Below are positions 23,526 to 31,917 of a stretch of 64,000 nucleotides of DNA, in pieces. The notes beneath the pieces were generated by a model. It saw only the letters and a list, made by a program, of their open reading frames with translations. It did not search any database and had not been told where the DNA came from. The position numbers and the translations under genes are program-made. The first letter of the stretch is position 1; every line of letters begins with the position of its first letter. Source of the DNA: Thauera sp. GTDB taxonomy: Bacteria > Pseudomonadota > Gammaproteobacteria > Burkholderiales > Rhodocyclaceae. The stretch covers positions 1-64,000 of the forward strand of contig JAFLDS010000010.1 of assembly GCA_017302295.1 (NCBI GenBank). Direction: 5' to 3'.

Positions 23526-26351
23526 ATGCCCACACGCTGCAAAGTGTTCATCTCGTACTCCCATGAGGACGAGAAGCTCAAGGATTCGAAGGTCAAGATG
23601 GGTGCGGGTTACCCGCAGACCTTTCTGTCACGTCTACGAGCGGCCATCGCGGGTCACCCGGAACTGCTGACCCCGGACGAGATCTTTTTCGACGACAGCC
23701 GTCTTGCCACTGAACCCACCTGGCGGCCGGCCATCGAGAACGCGCTGACCGAATGCGATCTGCTGATTCTTCTTGTCAGTCCTCATTCGGTGGTGTCCGA
23801 TTTCTGCATGAAGGAAGAACTGCCGCGCGCCGTAGGCCGGAACGTCCCGGTCATCACCGTTCTGCTGCGGCCCTCGGCCGATTGGCATCTGGTCAAGGTT
23901 CGAAATCCGGCTAGAGGTAAGGAAGTGGGGCTGGGCGAATTTCACGCGGGAGGCGTGCCCAAGGAGAGCGGTAACGCGAAGCCGATCAGTACCTGGGAGA
24001 ACGAGGAGGATGCCTGGGCTCGTGCGTGTCAGGCGATTCTGGACTTCATGAAGACGCATCCGCCGCGGGTAACGCCTGCGCGCGGCGCATGCATTCCGAA
24101 CCCTTACCCCGGCCTCGTCGCCTTCACCCCGGCCAGCCAGCGCTTCTTCTTCAGCCGGGACGAGGACATCCCGCGCGTCGTCGAGAGGCTGGCGGATGGT
24201 CAGTTCGTCTGCGTCATCGGCGCTTCCGGCACCGGCAAGTCCTCCCTGATCGCGGCGGGCGTCGGGCCTGCGCTGGGCTGGCAGCATCCGGGGCTGAGCT
24301 ATCTGCGCTTCACGCCCAAGCGCGACCCGGTCGCGCAGTTCTCCGAAGCATTGGACCGCCTGCTGCCGGAGGAACGCCTGACGTCGTACGAAGCGGATCG
24401 TCGCACCGATATCGCCGAGGCCATGGTCGGGGATGCAGCTGCCGCGGTCGGGAAGTACCTCGAGCAACTGCCTCGTCCGGTGCTGGTGTTCGTCGATCAG
24501 TTCGAGGAGCTTTTCACCCAGACTGCCGAGAAGGGGCGGGCGGGTTTCAAGCCGGTTTTCGATGCGCTTGCCGCGGCCGAGCGGGTGATGCTTGTCCTCA
24601 CGCTGCGCAGCGAGTTCTATGCGCGACTTGCGGAATGGCTGCGTCACCCAGCACTGGAAACCCGGCTGGTGAACCTCGAACCGATACGCGACACGGACCG
24701 GCTTGCCGAGTTGATTCGTCGCCCGGCGGTGGAGAGTGGGGTCGCGATCGATGCTGCCGTGGTCGACGATCTGGTGCGACAGGCTGGCGCGATGACGAAC
24801 TCGCTGCCGCTGCTCGCGCTGACACTGCGGCGCCTTTTCGATCGGCGCGACCTAGGACGCGGCATCACGCAGGCCACGCTCACGGAGACGGGGGGTATCG
24901 CCAGGAGCATTGCGACCGCCGCCGAGCCGGTTGATATGGCGATCGACGCCAAGGCGTCCCGCGCGACGGCCTGCTTTCGCCTGTTCGCAGCGCTCGCGAC
25001 GGTGGTGGAGGGCGTCGCAATTCGCCGCTCCGCCGAGGTGGCGTCGCTGCGAGCCGATCCGGAGATCGCCTCGCTCGTCGATGCGATTCGGTCCCAAGGT
25101 CTGCTCGCCGACCTGGACGAAGCGCATGTCGCGATCGCCCACGAAGCGGTTTTTTCCCACTGGCCGCGGCTGACGGACTGGTGCCTACATTACGGCGTCA
25201 AGCTCGACCTTCGCCGCCAAGCGGAACTGGCTGCGCGTGATTGGCACAAGGCGGTGGGCGCGGAACGTACCGATGCGCAATCCGTGCGGAGGCGCGCAAG
25301 CGATGCCTTGCGCTGGGGGTGGGACCGCCAGAAGCCCGCGATAGAGGCCTTGCTGGAGCTCCGTCAGTTCCAGCCGAAGGTCGACGCGGACTATACCGAC
25401 CCCGGCATCCATGCATGGCGTGCGCTGGAGGGCGAACTGGGGGAGCCGCTCTGCAGCTTCCTGTACCCGGAGCCGCTGCGCCTGATCGAGGAATTGTCGA
25501 GCGATGCCACTCCACACGCGAGGAGGGAGGACATTGGGCGCCGGCTCGACGCGATGGGCGACCCGCGCCACGGTGTTGGCTTGGACGATCGGGGCTTGCC
25601 GGACATAGTCTGGGAGCGCATCGCCGAGGCCGGCGAGATTACCCTTGAAACCAAACCGACCCGGAAATTTTCGGTCGCGCCGTTCTGGATTGCGCGTTAC
25701 CCGGTCACTTGGGCGCAGTACAAGGCGTTTCTTACGGCGGACGACGGCTACAAGAATCCGCGTGCGCCATGTTGGAAGGGGCTGACGCGGGCAGACGAGC
25801 CGGGTGAGCGGAAATGGGACTTCGACAACCATCCGGTCATCCATGTCTCCTGGCACGACGCGATGGCATTCTGCGCCTGGCTGAGCACCCGGCTCGGGCT
25901 GGCATTGGACGAGCAGGTGCGGCTTCCGACCGAATGGGAGTGGCAATGGGTCGCTCAGTCGCGCGCGGCAGGGCAGGCATACCCGTGGGGCGACGACTGG
26001 AATTCCGCCCGGACTAATTCGTACGATGCGGGCGTGGGGCGAACGGTCGCGGTCGGCCTCTACCCGCTGGGAGTTCCTGAAGACGCAAAAGTCATGGATC
26101 TTGCTGGCAACGTTTGGGAGCGGTGCCTGAATGAACGTAGTTTTCCGCAAGATGTCGCATTAAAGGGAAATGCAAGCCGCGCGTTCCGCGGTGGTTCGTG
26201 GTTCAACCCTCCGGTCCTCTGTCGCGCGGCCGCCCGCGGCGGCTCCCGTCCTGGCAACCGCTACGAAGTCATCGGTTTTCGGGTGTGTCGTGGTTCCCCC
26301 ATCGATCCGCGGGGCGCGGGTTCGCTGGGCACTGACGCGCCGGATCGCTGA
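23526..26351 (+). CDS. TIR-STAND NTPase-FGE protein, DGR target
   Basis: 941 residues. Residues ~4-135 are a TIR domain (CKVFISYSHEDE, then SDFCMKEEL with the likely catalytic Glu). Residues ~195-480 are an nSTAND1-type NTPase (NPYPGLVAF lead-in, Walker A GASGTGKSS at ~232, Walker B VLVFVDQFEELF at ~318). A helical linker leads to an FGE/sulfatase-modifying-factor domain from ~710 (IARYPVTWAQYKAF, HVSWHDAMAFCAWLS, RLPTEWEWQWVA). Residues 888-924 are the variable repeat. It looks like an NLR-style sensor whose C-type-lectin-fold FGE domain recognises a changing ligand and triggers TIR activity. The mechanism is inferred. Confidence 0.85.
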   Translation: MPTRCKVFISYSHEDEKLKDSKVKMGAGYPQTFLSRLRAAIAGHPELLTPDEIFFDDSRLATEPTWRPAIENALTECDLLILLVSPHSVVSDFCMKEELPRAVGRNVPVITVLLRPSADWHLVKVRNPARGKEVGLGEFHAGGVPKESGNAKPISTWENEEDAWARACQAILDFMKTHPPRVTPARGACIPNPYPGLVAFTPASQRFFFSRDEDIPRVVERLADGQFVCVIGASGTGKSSLIAAGVGPALGWQHPGLSYLRFTPKRDPVAQFSEALDRLLPEERLTSYEADRRTDIAEAMVGDAAAAVGKYLEQLPRPVLVFVDQFEELFTQTAEKGRAGFKPVFDALAAAERVMLVLTLRSEFYARLAEWLRHPALETRLVNLEPIRDTDRLAELIRRPAVESGVAIDAAVVDDLVRQAGAMTNSLPLLALTLRRLFDRRDLGRGITQATLTETGGIARSIATAAEPVDMAIDAKASRATACFRLFAALATVVEGVAIRRSAEVASLRADPEIASLVDAIRSQGLLADLDEAHVAIAHEAVFSHWPRLTDWCLHYGVKLDLRRQAELAARDWHKAVGAERTDAQSVRRRASDALRWGWDRQKPAIEALLELRQFQPKVDADYTDPGIHAWRALEGELGEPLCSFLYPEPLRLIEELSSDATPHARREDIGRRLDAMGDPRHGVGLDDRGLPDIVWERIAEAGEITLETKPTRKFSVAPFWIARYPVTWAQYKAFLTADDGYKNPRAPCWKGLTRADEPGERKWDFDNHPVIHVSWHDAMAFCAWLSTRLGLALDEQVRLPTEWEWQWVAQSRAAGQAYPWGDDWNSARTNSYDAGVGRTVAVGLYPLGVPEDAKVMDLAGNVWERCLNERSFPQDVALKGNASRAFRGGSWFNPPVLCRAAARGGSRPGNRYEVIGFRVCRGSPIDPRGAGSLGTDAPDR
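26187..26297 (+). repeat. DGR variable repeat (VR)
   Basis: 111 bp at the 3' end of the FGE domain, aligned without gaps to 26469-26579. In the 25-codon core, 19 of 26 template adenines are replaced in the VR, against only three substitutions at other bases (C-T, T-C, C-A). The flanks CGCGGTGGTTCGTGG and the last 27 bases are identical; the latter is the likely initiation-of-mutagenic-homology end. Thirteen residues differ, including F893, P895, V897 and L898. Confidence 0.93.
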
Positions 26352-26356
26352 CCACT

Positions 26357-26377
26357 GGGCGGCGCGCAGCGCCGCCC
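26357..26377 (+). repeat. Hairpin just after the DGR target gene
   Basis: GGGCGGCGC (26357-26365) and GCGCCGCCC (26369-26377) form a perfect 9-bp stem with loop GCA, six bases after the target stop. GC-rich hairpins or cruciforms downstream of the VR promote retrohoming in the Bordetella phage DGR. This one could serve that purpose or act as a terminator; no T tract follows. Confidence 0.65.
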
Positions 26378-26422
26378 GCGATTCGCTTTGTGTCCCGCCG
26401 GTCGCTGAACCATACTGTCCAT

Positions 26423-26438
26423 GCAGGCTTCGGCCTGC
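26423..26438 (+). repeat. UUCG-capped hairpin upstream of the template repeat
   Basis: GCAGGC, TTCG, GCCTGC: a 6-bp stem with the very stable UUCG-type tetraloop, 30 bp before the template repeat. It may shape the template RNA. Short and GC-rich, so it could be chance. Confidence 0.4.
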
Positions 26439-26468
26439 GGGGCTGCCTGAAACCTGCCCCGCGTGTTG

Positions 26469-26579
26469 CGCGGTGGTTCGTGGAACAACAATCCGGACAA
26501 CTGTCGCGCGGCCAACCGCAACGACAACCATCCCGACAACCGTAACGACAACATCGGTTTTCGGGTGTGTCGTGGTTCC
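26469..26579 (+). repeat. DGR template repeat (TR)
   Basis: 111 bp, 282 bp downstream of the VR and in the same orientation. Twelve of the 25 core codons are AAC, AAT or CAT, and four others are GAC, so adenines sit at positions whose mutation spreads amino acids most widely. This adenine-loaded repeat next to an FGE-domain gene is the standard mark of a DGR template. It is not itself part of a normal gene. Confidence 0.93.
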
Positions 26580-26735
26580 CACATCGCAAGCGTCCCGGGA
26601 ATGGGCGGCTCTCCGCCCGCACACCGGAAATGCCGGCCGACTACGGTTTGCCGGCCGAGGCCGGGCCGTGATCGATGGCGCCGGCAAGTCCCGTCCGCAC
26701 GGCCCCCACGGCGTCGGGCGCATGGCAAGACCGGG

Positions 26736-27161
26736 CGCCACCTGGGTTGTCGGGCCTACCTGCGCCATGTCGACGATTTCACGCTTTTTTCGGACCACAA
26801 GGCCGAACTGTGGGCTTGCAAGGCTGCACTTCGCGGACGACTCGCTGCCCTGCGTCTGTGCATCCATGAAGCGAGCGCGCAGGTGGTGCCGACTTCGGTC
26901 GGGTCGCCCTGGCTGGGCTTCGTGATCGACCGCGAGCGCCGCCTGCTGAAGGCCCGCAAGGCGCGCTTTGCGACTCGCCGCCTCGGCGAGAGCTACGATG
27001 CCTATTGCCGCGGCCTGCTGAGCTTCGCAGAATTCGACGCGCGGATTCGCGGCTGGATCGCGCACGCGGGCCATGGCGACACCTGGGGGCTGCGCGAGCA
27101 TGTGCTGGAAGCCTTCATTCTCCGATCCGGCGACGTGCCGGGAAAGCCGCCGCGCGGGTAG
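26736..27161 (+). pseudogene. Truncated DGR-type reverse transcriptase (C-terminal part)
   Basis: The frame starting about 26736 reads [18 protein letters not shown], which aligns with motif 5 (YxDD, here HVDD) of DGR/retron reverse transcriptases. About 125 further residues follow, with [19 protein letters not shown] (motif 6/7 and thumb) and a typical C-terminal [18 protein letters not shown]. Motifs 1-4, including the first catalytic Asp, are missing: only ~160 bp separate it from the template repeat, too little for the usual ~200 N-terminal residues. The frame is open back through the repeat, but no plausible start exists, so it is a remnant. Confidence 0.8.
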
Positions 27162-27251
27162 CTGATGAAGATGCGCAGGATTTCCAGGGTCATGGTCTGC
27201 CTTGCCGTTTCCTGGGATTAGTTCGCGTCAATTGACTTCGACACCATTCGA

Positions 27252-27698
27252 TCATCGTGGCTCGTAGCCAGCCACAAACACCTGCGGTGAAAACACCCGC
27301 ACCCCCATGACCGCATCTTCAAACAGTCGTTTGTCGCCGGTGACCAGCAGCAGGTCTTCTCGTACGGCCAGCAGATCCCAAAGCAGTTGATCTCCGGGAT
27401 CGGGCGCAGGAGGAGCGGTGCCGGGTGGAGGGTTCAATACGATGGCGTTTTGCGCAAGGTCGGTCAGGATGGTTTCCACCTCGGCGACGTTCAGTCCGTG
27501 CAGCTTGCGCAGCTTCGGCCGCACAAGCACGGTGCGGTACTCCGCCAGCAGCGCTGCGGACAGCACGAAGGGGAACGCGGCGGCGAGCATGCCGTCGAGG
27601 ATGCGCGCGACGGGCGAGGTGTCGTTTGCCGTCAGCAGGCCGGCAACGACGACGTTGGTGTCGACGATGACCGCAGCGCCAGGCGGCATGCCGCTCAT
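27252..27698 (-). CDS. PIN-domain toxin of a type II toxin-antitoxin pair
   Basis: 148 residues. AAVIVDTNVVVAGLL carries the first catalytic Asp. DPGDQLLWDLLAV and LLLVTGDKRLF carry the other acidic residues of the PIN fold. These proteins are metal-dependent RNases, usually VapC-like. The ATG at 27698 overlaps the antitoxin stop by ATGA, fixing the pair as antitoxin then toxin. It borders the DGR remnant. Confidence 0.85.
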   Translation of the reverse strand: MSGMPPGAAVIVDTNVVVAGLLTANDTSPVARILDGMLAAAFPFVLSAALLAEYRTVLVRPKLRKLHGLNVAEVETILTDLAQNAIVLNPPPGTAPPAPDPGDQLLWDLLAVREDLLLVTGDKRLFEDAVMGVRVFSPQVFVAGYEPR

Positions 27699-27934
27699 GG
27701 CTTGCTGCGTACCGCTTCGATTTCGCCCTGGGTTACCGCCAACGCCTCCTCGTCGCTGAGCGCGGCGCGGTCTCGGGCGCGGCGCACTAGTTCGCGCGCG
27801 CTGTCGCGCGACTTGATGCCATAGAAGTCCAGGCTTTCTTCGATCAATTGCCCGATGGTCTTGTTGCGCTGCGCGGACGCCTCCTTGAGTGCCCGATAGC
27901 GCTCCTCCGATAAGGTGATGGTCAGGCGGCTCAT
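27695..27934 (-). CDS. Ribbon-helix-helix antitoxin
   Basis: 79 residues. The N-terminus MSRLTITLSEERYRALKE is a ribbon-helix-helix DNA-binding domain of the CopG/Arc type. The C-terminal part (SDEEALAVTQGEIEAVR) should wrap the PIN toxin. It normally represses its own promoter, which should lie just above 27934. ATGA overlap with the toxin. Confidence 0.85.
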   Translation of the reverse strand: MSRLTITLSEERYRALKEASAQRNKTIGQLIEESLDFYGIKSRDSARELVRRARDRAALSDEEALAVTQGEIEAVRSKP

Positions 27935-28215
27935 GTCGACCTCGCATTGGTGATGAAGCACCAATATGCTAGCGCGCCTACCCGGCTTGTGCCATCGCGT
28001 CAGACTTCGAGACGTTTGCGCCAGCGAAGGGCCGCGATCGACGATGGATGCTTCGAACTTCGCATTCGAGAAGAACGTCGCGGCGAAATGTATCAGCGAA
28101 CATTTCCAGGGACATTTCTCCGCGGGTGGTCGAGGGGTAGGCGGCACGGCGACGCGCAGGCGCCGCCGTTGGCGCTCCGTCGAGCTATCCTTTCCCCAAG
28201 GGCGGGCGAAAAACA
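27935..28215. other. Intergenic region between the toxin-antitoxin pair and ychF
   Basis: About 280 bp with no supported gene on either strand. The left end must hold the toxin-antitoxin promoter. The remainder shows no repeat or RNA gene that I recognise; it may contain debris from the adjoining accessory island. Confidence 0.5.
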
Positions 28216-28240
28216 GAAGCCCCGCACAGGGCGGGGCTTC
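28216..28240 (-). terminator. Rho-independent terminator of ychF
   Basis: GAAGCCCCGC (28216-28225) and GCGGGGCTTC (28231-28240) form a 10-bp stem with a 5-base loop. On the minus strand it is followed by TGTTTTT, a proper T tract. It lies 24 bp past the ychF stop. Confidence 0.88.
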
Positions 28241-28264
28241 GCGGGGGGACGGGTGACGTGTCGC

Positions 28265-29356
28265 TCACACGTTGAACAGAAAGTTCATCACGTCCCCATC
28301 CTTCACCACATACTCCTTGCCTTCGGCGCGCATCTTGCCCGCTTCCTTGGCGCCGGCTTCGCCCTTGTACTGGATGAAGTCGTCGTAGGCGATGGTCTGG
28401 GCGCGGATGAAGCCGCGTTCGAAGTCGGTGTGGATGACGCCGGCGGCCTGCGGGGCGGTGTCGCCGACGTGGATGGTCCACGCGCGCACTTCCTTAACGC
28501 CGGCGGTGAAGTAGGTCTGCAGGCCGAGCAGCTTGTAGCCGGCACGGATCAGGCGGTCGAGACCGGGCTCTTCCAGGCCCATGGTCTCGAGGAATTCCTT
28601 CTTGTCGGCATCCTCGAGGTCGGCGATCTCGGCCTCGATCGCGGCGCACAGCGCGACGACCTCAGCGCCCTCGGCAGCGGCGTGGGCGCGCACCGCGTCG
28701 AGGTGCGGGTTGTTCTCGAAGCCGTCTTCGGCGACGTTGGCGGCGTACAGCACCGGCTTGGCGGTGATCAGGCAGAAGGGCTTCAGCGCGGCCCATTCTT
28801 CTTTGGAGAGATCGAGCGCACGCACCGCCTTGCCCTGGTCGAGCTGGGCGAAGCACTTTTCCAGCACCGCGACCAGGATCTTGGCTTCCTTGTCGCCGGA
28901 GGCAGCGGGGCGCTTGTAGCGGTTGATCGCCTTTTCGACGGTGGCGAGGTCGGCGAGGGCGAGTTCGGTGTCGATGACCTCGATGTCGCGGATCGGATCG
29001 ACACTGCCGGAAACGTGGATCACGTTGTCGTCGGCGAAGCAGCGCACCACGTGCACGATGGCGTCCGTTTCGCGGATGTTGGCGAGGAACTGGTTGCCCA
29101 GGCCTTCACCCTTGGATGCGCCTGCGACCAGGCCGGCGATGTCGACGAATTCGACGATGGCAGGCTGGATCTTCTGCGGCTTGACGATTTCGGACAGTGC
29201 GGTAAGGCGCGGGTCCGGCACTTCGACGATGCCGACGTTGGGCTCGATCGTGCAGAAGGGGTAGTTCTCGGCCTGGATGCCGGCCTTGGTGAGGGCGTTG
29301 AACAGGGTCGACTTGCCGACGTTGGGCAGGCCGACGATTCCGCATTTCAGGCTCAT
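28265..29356 (-). CDS. ychF: Redox-regulated ATPase YchF (Obg family)
   Basis: 363 residues, the usual length. P-loop [14 protein letters not shown] at residue 8, switch region [21 protein letters not shown] and the C-terminal TGS domain ending in [14 protein letters not shown]. YchF binds ribosomes and hydrolyses ATP rather than GTP, modulating translation under oxidative stress. ATG 29356 overlaps the pth stop by ATGA, the common pth-ychF arrangement. Confidence 0.96.
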   Translation of the reverse strand: MSLKCGIVGLPNVGKSTLFNALTKAGIQAENYPFCTIEPNVGIVEVPDPRLTALSEIVKPQKIQPAIVEFVDIAGLVAGASKGEGLGNQFLANIRETDAIVHVVRCFADDNVIHVSGSVDPIRDIEVIDTELALADLATVEKAINRYKRPAASGDKEAKILVAVLEKCFAQLDQGKAVRALDLSKEEWAALKPFCLITAKPVLYAANVAEDGFENNPHLDAVRAHAAAEGAEVVALCAAIEAEIADLEDADKKEFLETMGLEEPGLDRLIRAGYKLLGLQTYFTAGVKEVRAWTIHVGDTAPQAAGVIHTDFERGFIRAQTIAYDDFIQYKGEAGAKEAGKMRAEGKEYVVKDGDVMNFLFNV

Positions 29357-30021
29357 GACTGGGGTTCGTCCTTGGGTGTTTCGGGGGCGGCCGCAGGCTT
29401 GGCTGCCTTCGGCGGCTTTGGCGGCTTGGGCGCCGCCGGGCGGGTGTTGAGCTTTGTGGCGGCGGCGTTCAGCTCGCCGCGCGCAAGCTGCGGCCACACT
29501 GCGAGCGCCTTGTCGATGCTTTCGTCGATCAGCTCGCGCTCTTCGCGGCGCGGCGGTTTCAGCACGAAGTTCACCACTTCATTGCGGTCGCCCGGGTGGC
29601 CGATGCCGATGCGCAGGCGCCAGTAATCGTGGGTGTTGAGGTGGGCCGAGGTGTCCTTCAGCCCATTGTGGCCGCCGAGTCCGCCGCCGAACTTCAGCCG
29701 CAGCTGGCCGGGCGGGATGTCGAGCTCGTCATGCACGACGAGGATCTCGGACGGTTCGATGCGGTAGAAGCGCGCGAGCGCGCCGATGGCCTGGCCCGAG
29801 CGGTTCATGAAGGTCTGCGGCATCAGCAGCCACACACCGGCTTCACGCGCATTGGCGACCAGACCGTGAAAACGGGACTCGTGCGAGAAGCGCGTGCCGA
29901 GCTTGTCGGCGAGCCGCTCACAAAACCAAAACCCGGCGTTGTGCCGGGTTTCGGAGTATTCGGCCCCCGGATTGCCGAGACCGACGACCAGACGAGGCGG
30001 GCGCGCGGGCGCGGTGCTCAT
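29353..30021 (-). CDS. pth: Peptidyl-tRNA hydrolase
   Basis: 222 residues. Catalytic His lies in [11 protein letters not shown], with [11 protein letters not shown] and [11 protein letters not shown] as further conserved motifs and [11 protein letters not shown] at the active site. It frees tRNA from peptidyl-tRNA dropped by ribosomes. About 25 residues longer than the E. coli enzyme because of a Lys/Pro/Ala-rich C-terminal tail, which could contact RNA. Confidence 0.96.
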   Translation of the reverse strand: MSTAPARPPRLVVGLGNPGAEYSETRHNAGFWFCERLADKLGTRFSHESRFHGLVANAREAGVWLLMPQTFMNRSGQAIGALARFYRIEPSEILVVHDELDIPPGQLRLKFGGGLGGHNGLKDTSAHLNTHDYWRLRIGIGHPGDRNEVVNFVLKPPRREERELIDESIDKALAVWPQLARGELNAAATKLNTRPAAPKPPKPPKAAKPAAAPETPKDEPQS

Positions 30022-30065
30022 CGGGAATCGGTCTCAAGCATCCGTGGGGCAGGACGGCAAGCAGC

Positions 30066-30668
30066 TTACGCCGCTTCGCCTTCCTCGGCTTCGGCCGCGC
30101 CGCCCTTGGCGACGGTGGCGTTGGCGACGACCGGGTCGCCTTCGCCGTGGTGGACGACTTCGACGCCGGCCGGCAGCTTGAGCTGGGAGACGTGGATCGT
30201 CTCACCGGCCTGCAGCGCGGACAGGTCGACTTCGATGAACTCGGGCAGATCGGCCGGCAGGCACTGGACGTCGATTTCGTTGATCGGGTGGGCGATCATG
30301 CAGCCGCCCAGCTTGACCGCCGGCGAGAGGTCGCCATTGACGAAGTGCAGCGGCACCTTCAGGTGCATCTTCTGGCTGGCGTCGATGCGCTGGAAGTCGA
30401 TGTGCAGCACTTGCTGCTTGAACGGGTGCCATTGCGTGTCGCGCAGCACCACGGTCTGCTTGTTGCCATCCACGTCGATGGTCAGCACGGACGCGTGGAA
30501 CGCTTCCTTGCGCAGCAGGTGGTACAGCTCGTTGTGGTCCATCTGCACCGGCAGGGCGTCGCCCGCACCGCCGTAGACGATGCCCGGCAGCTGGCCGGCG
30601 CGACGCAGGCGGCGGCTCGCACCCGTACCCTGAGCGTCACGCTTGGTGGCCTTGAATTCGATTTGCAT
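30066..30668 (-). CDS. rplY: 50S ribosomal protein L25/Ctc
   Basis: 200 residues, the long Ctc form. The N-terminal 5S rRNA-binding domain has RDAQGTGASRRLRRAGQLP and the C-terminal TL5-type domain has VPLHFVNGDLSPAVKLGG. An acidic tail rich in Ala and Glu ends the protein. ATG 30668 is preceded by GGAGCAAC. It lies between prs and pth, as in many proteobacteria. Confidence 0.95.
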   Translation of the reverse strand: MQIEFKATKRDAQGTGASRRLRRAGQLPGIVYGGAGDALPVQMDHNELYHLLRKEAFHASVLTIDVDGNKQTVVLRDTQWHPFKQQVLHIDFQRIDASQKMHLKVPLHFVNGDLSPAVKLGGCMIAHPINEIDVQCLPADLPEFIEVDLSALQAGETIHVSQLKLPAGVEVVHHGEGDPVVANATVAKGGAAEAEEGEAA

Positions 30669-30757
30669 TGTGTTGCTCCTGAGAGTTGAAGACTCCGCCC
30701 GCGACCAGGCGGAGAGGGTAAGGCCCGTGCCCGCACGAGGCGAGCGCAGGCTGAAAC

Positions 30758-31708
30758 TTATTCCATGAACAGCGAGGACACCGACTCCTCGTTGCTGATG
30801 CGCAGGATGGTGTCGGCGAGCAGCGAAGCCACCGAGACCTGGCGGATACGGCTGCAGGCGCGCATTTCCTCGCGCAGCGGGATGGTGTCGGTGATGACCA
30901 GCTCGTCGAGCTCGGAGTCGTTGATGCGCGACACCGCCGCCCCCGACAGCACCGCATGCGTGCAGTAGGACAGCACGCGCTTGGCGCCGTGTTCCTTGAG
31001 GGCGGCGGCAGCCTTGCACAGCGTGCCGGCGGTATCGACGATGTCGTCCATAATCACGCAGGTGCGCCCTTCGACCTCGCCGATGATGTTCATGACTTCG
31101 GATACGTTGGCCTTGGGGCGGCGCTTGTCGATGATCGCCAGGTCGCACTCCATGCGCTTGGCGAAGGCGCGCGCGCGCACCACGCCGCCGACGTCGGGCG
31201 AAACGACCAGCAGGTCGTCGTACTTCTGCTTGTCGAGGTCGGCCAGCAGTACCGGCGCAGCGTAGACGTTGTCGACCGGAATGTCGAAGAAGCCCTGGAT
31301 CTGGTCGGCGTGCAGGTCCATCGTCAACAGGCGCTGGACGCCCGCGGCCTGCAGCATGTTGGCGACGACCTTGGCGGTGATCGGCACGCGGGCCGAGCGC
31401 GGGCGGCGGTCCTGGCGTGCGTAACCGAAGTAGGGCATGGCGGCGGTGATGCGCCCGGCCGAGGCGCGCTTGAGCGCGTCGACCATGATCAGCAGTTCCA
31501 TCAGGTTCTCGTTGGTGGGAGAACAGGTGGGCTGCAGCACGAAGACGTCCTTGCCACGGACGTTCTCGAGGAGTTCGACATTGACTTCGCCGTCCGAGAA
31601 GCGGCCGACGGTGGCGGCTCCGAGGGAAATGCCCAAGCGTCGCGCGACGTCCGCGCCGAGTTTGGGGTTGGCGTTGCCGGTGAAGACCATCAGGCTGCCG
31701 TGGGGCAT
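30758..31708 (-). CDS. prs: Ribose-phosphate pyrophosphokinase
   Basis: 316 residues. It makes PRPP from ribose 5-phosphate and ATP for nucleotide, His and Trp synthesis. Visible are [21 protein letters not shown], the loop [10 protein letters not shown] and the PRPP-binding motif [18 protein letters not shown] used the ATG at 31708 (MPHGSLMVF). The gene follows tRNA-Gln. Confidence 0.96.
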   Translation of the reverse strand: MPHGSLMVFTGNANPKLGADVARRLGISLGAATVGRFSDGEVNVELLENVRGKDVFVLQPTCSPTNENLMELLIMVDALKRASAGRITAAMPYFGYARQDRRPRSARVPITAKVVANMLQAAGVQRLLTMDLHADQIQGFFDIPVDNVYAAPVLLADLDKQKYDDLLVVSPDVGGVVRARAFAKRMECDLAIIDKRRPKANVSEVMNIIGEVEGRTCVIMDDIVDTAGTLCKAAAALKEHGAKRVLSYCTHAVLSGAAVSRINDSELDELVITDTIPLREEMRACSRIRQVSVASLLADTILRISNEESVSSLFME

Positions 31709-31745
31709 GACCACTACTCCGATGCCGTAAGAATCTTGGCGCAAA

Positions 31746-31786
31746 AACGATTCGGGCAGGCTCCCGGTATCACCTGGGCCTGCCCG
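31746..31786 (-). terminator. Terminator-like hairpin between tRNA-Gln and prs
   Basis: CGGGCAGGC (31753-31761) pairs with GCCTGCCCG (31778-31786), loop 16 bases. On the minus strand it is followed within 3 bases by GTTTTT. It probably ends the tRNA transcript or attenuates transcription into prs. Confidence 0.65.
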
Positions 31787-31794
31787 ACGTTGTA

Positions 31795-31871
31795 TGGCTG
31801 GGGAGGAAGGATTCGAACCCTCGAATGCCGGAATCAAAATCCGGTGCCTTAACCGACTTGGCGACTCCCCA
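31795..31871 (-). tRNA. tRNA-Gln (anticodon TTG)
   Basis: 77 bases with an encoded CCA. Acceptor TGGGGAG pairs with CTCCCCA, the anticodon stem CCGGA/TCCGG encloses the loop TTTTGAT with anticodon TTG, and the T arm has GGTTCGAATCC. It sits between ispE and prs, the usual location in this group. Confidence 0.96.
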
Positions 31872-31917
31872 AGAAACCTTTATCGCTATCGAACGTGTGT
31901 CGAACTGCGAACGGCAG

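Noticed and set aside
26463-27161. One continuous open frame from inside the template repeat into the reverse transcriptase
   Set aside because: It would start within the TR at a GTG with no ribosome binding site, and the middle part resembles nothing. The TR lies outside genes in typical DGRs; I treat the 3' part as a pseudogene.
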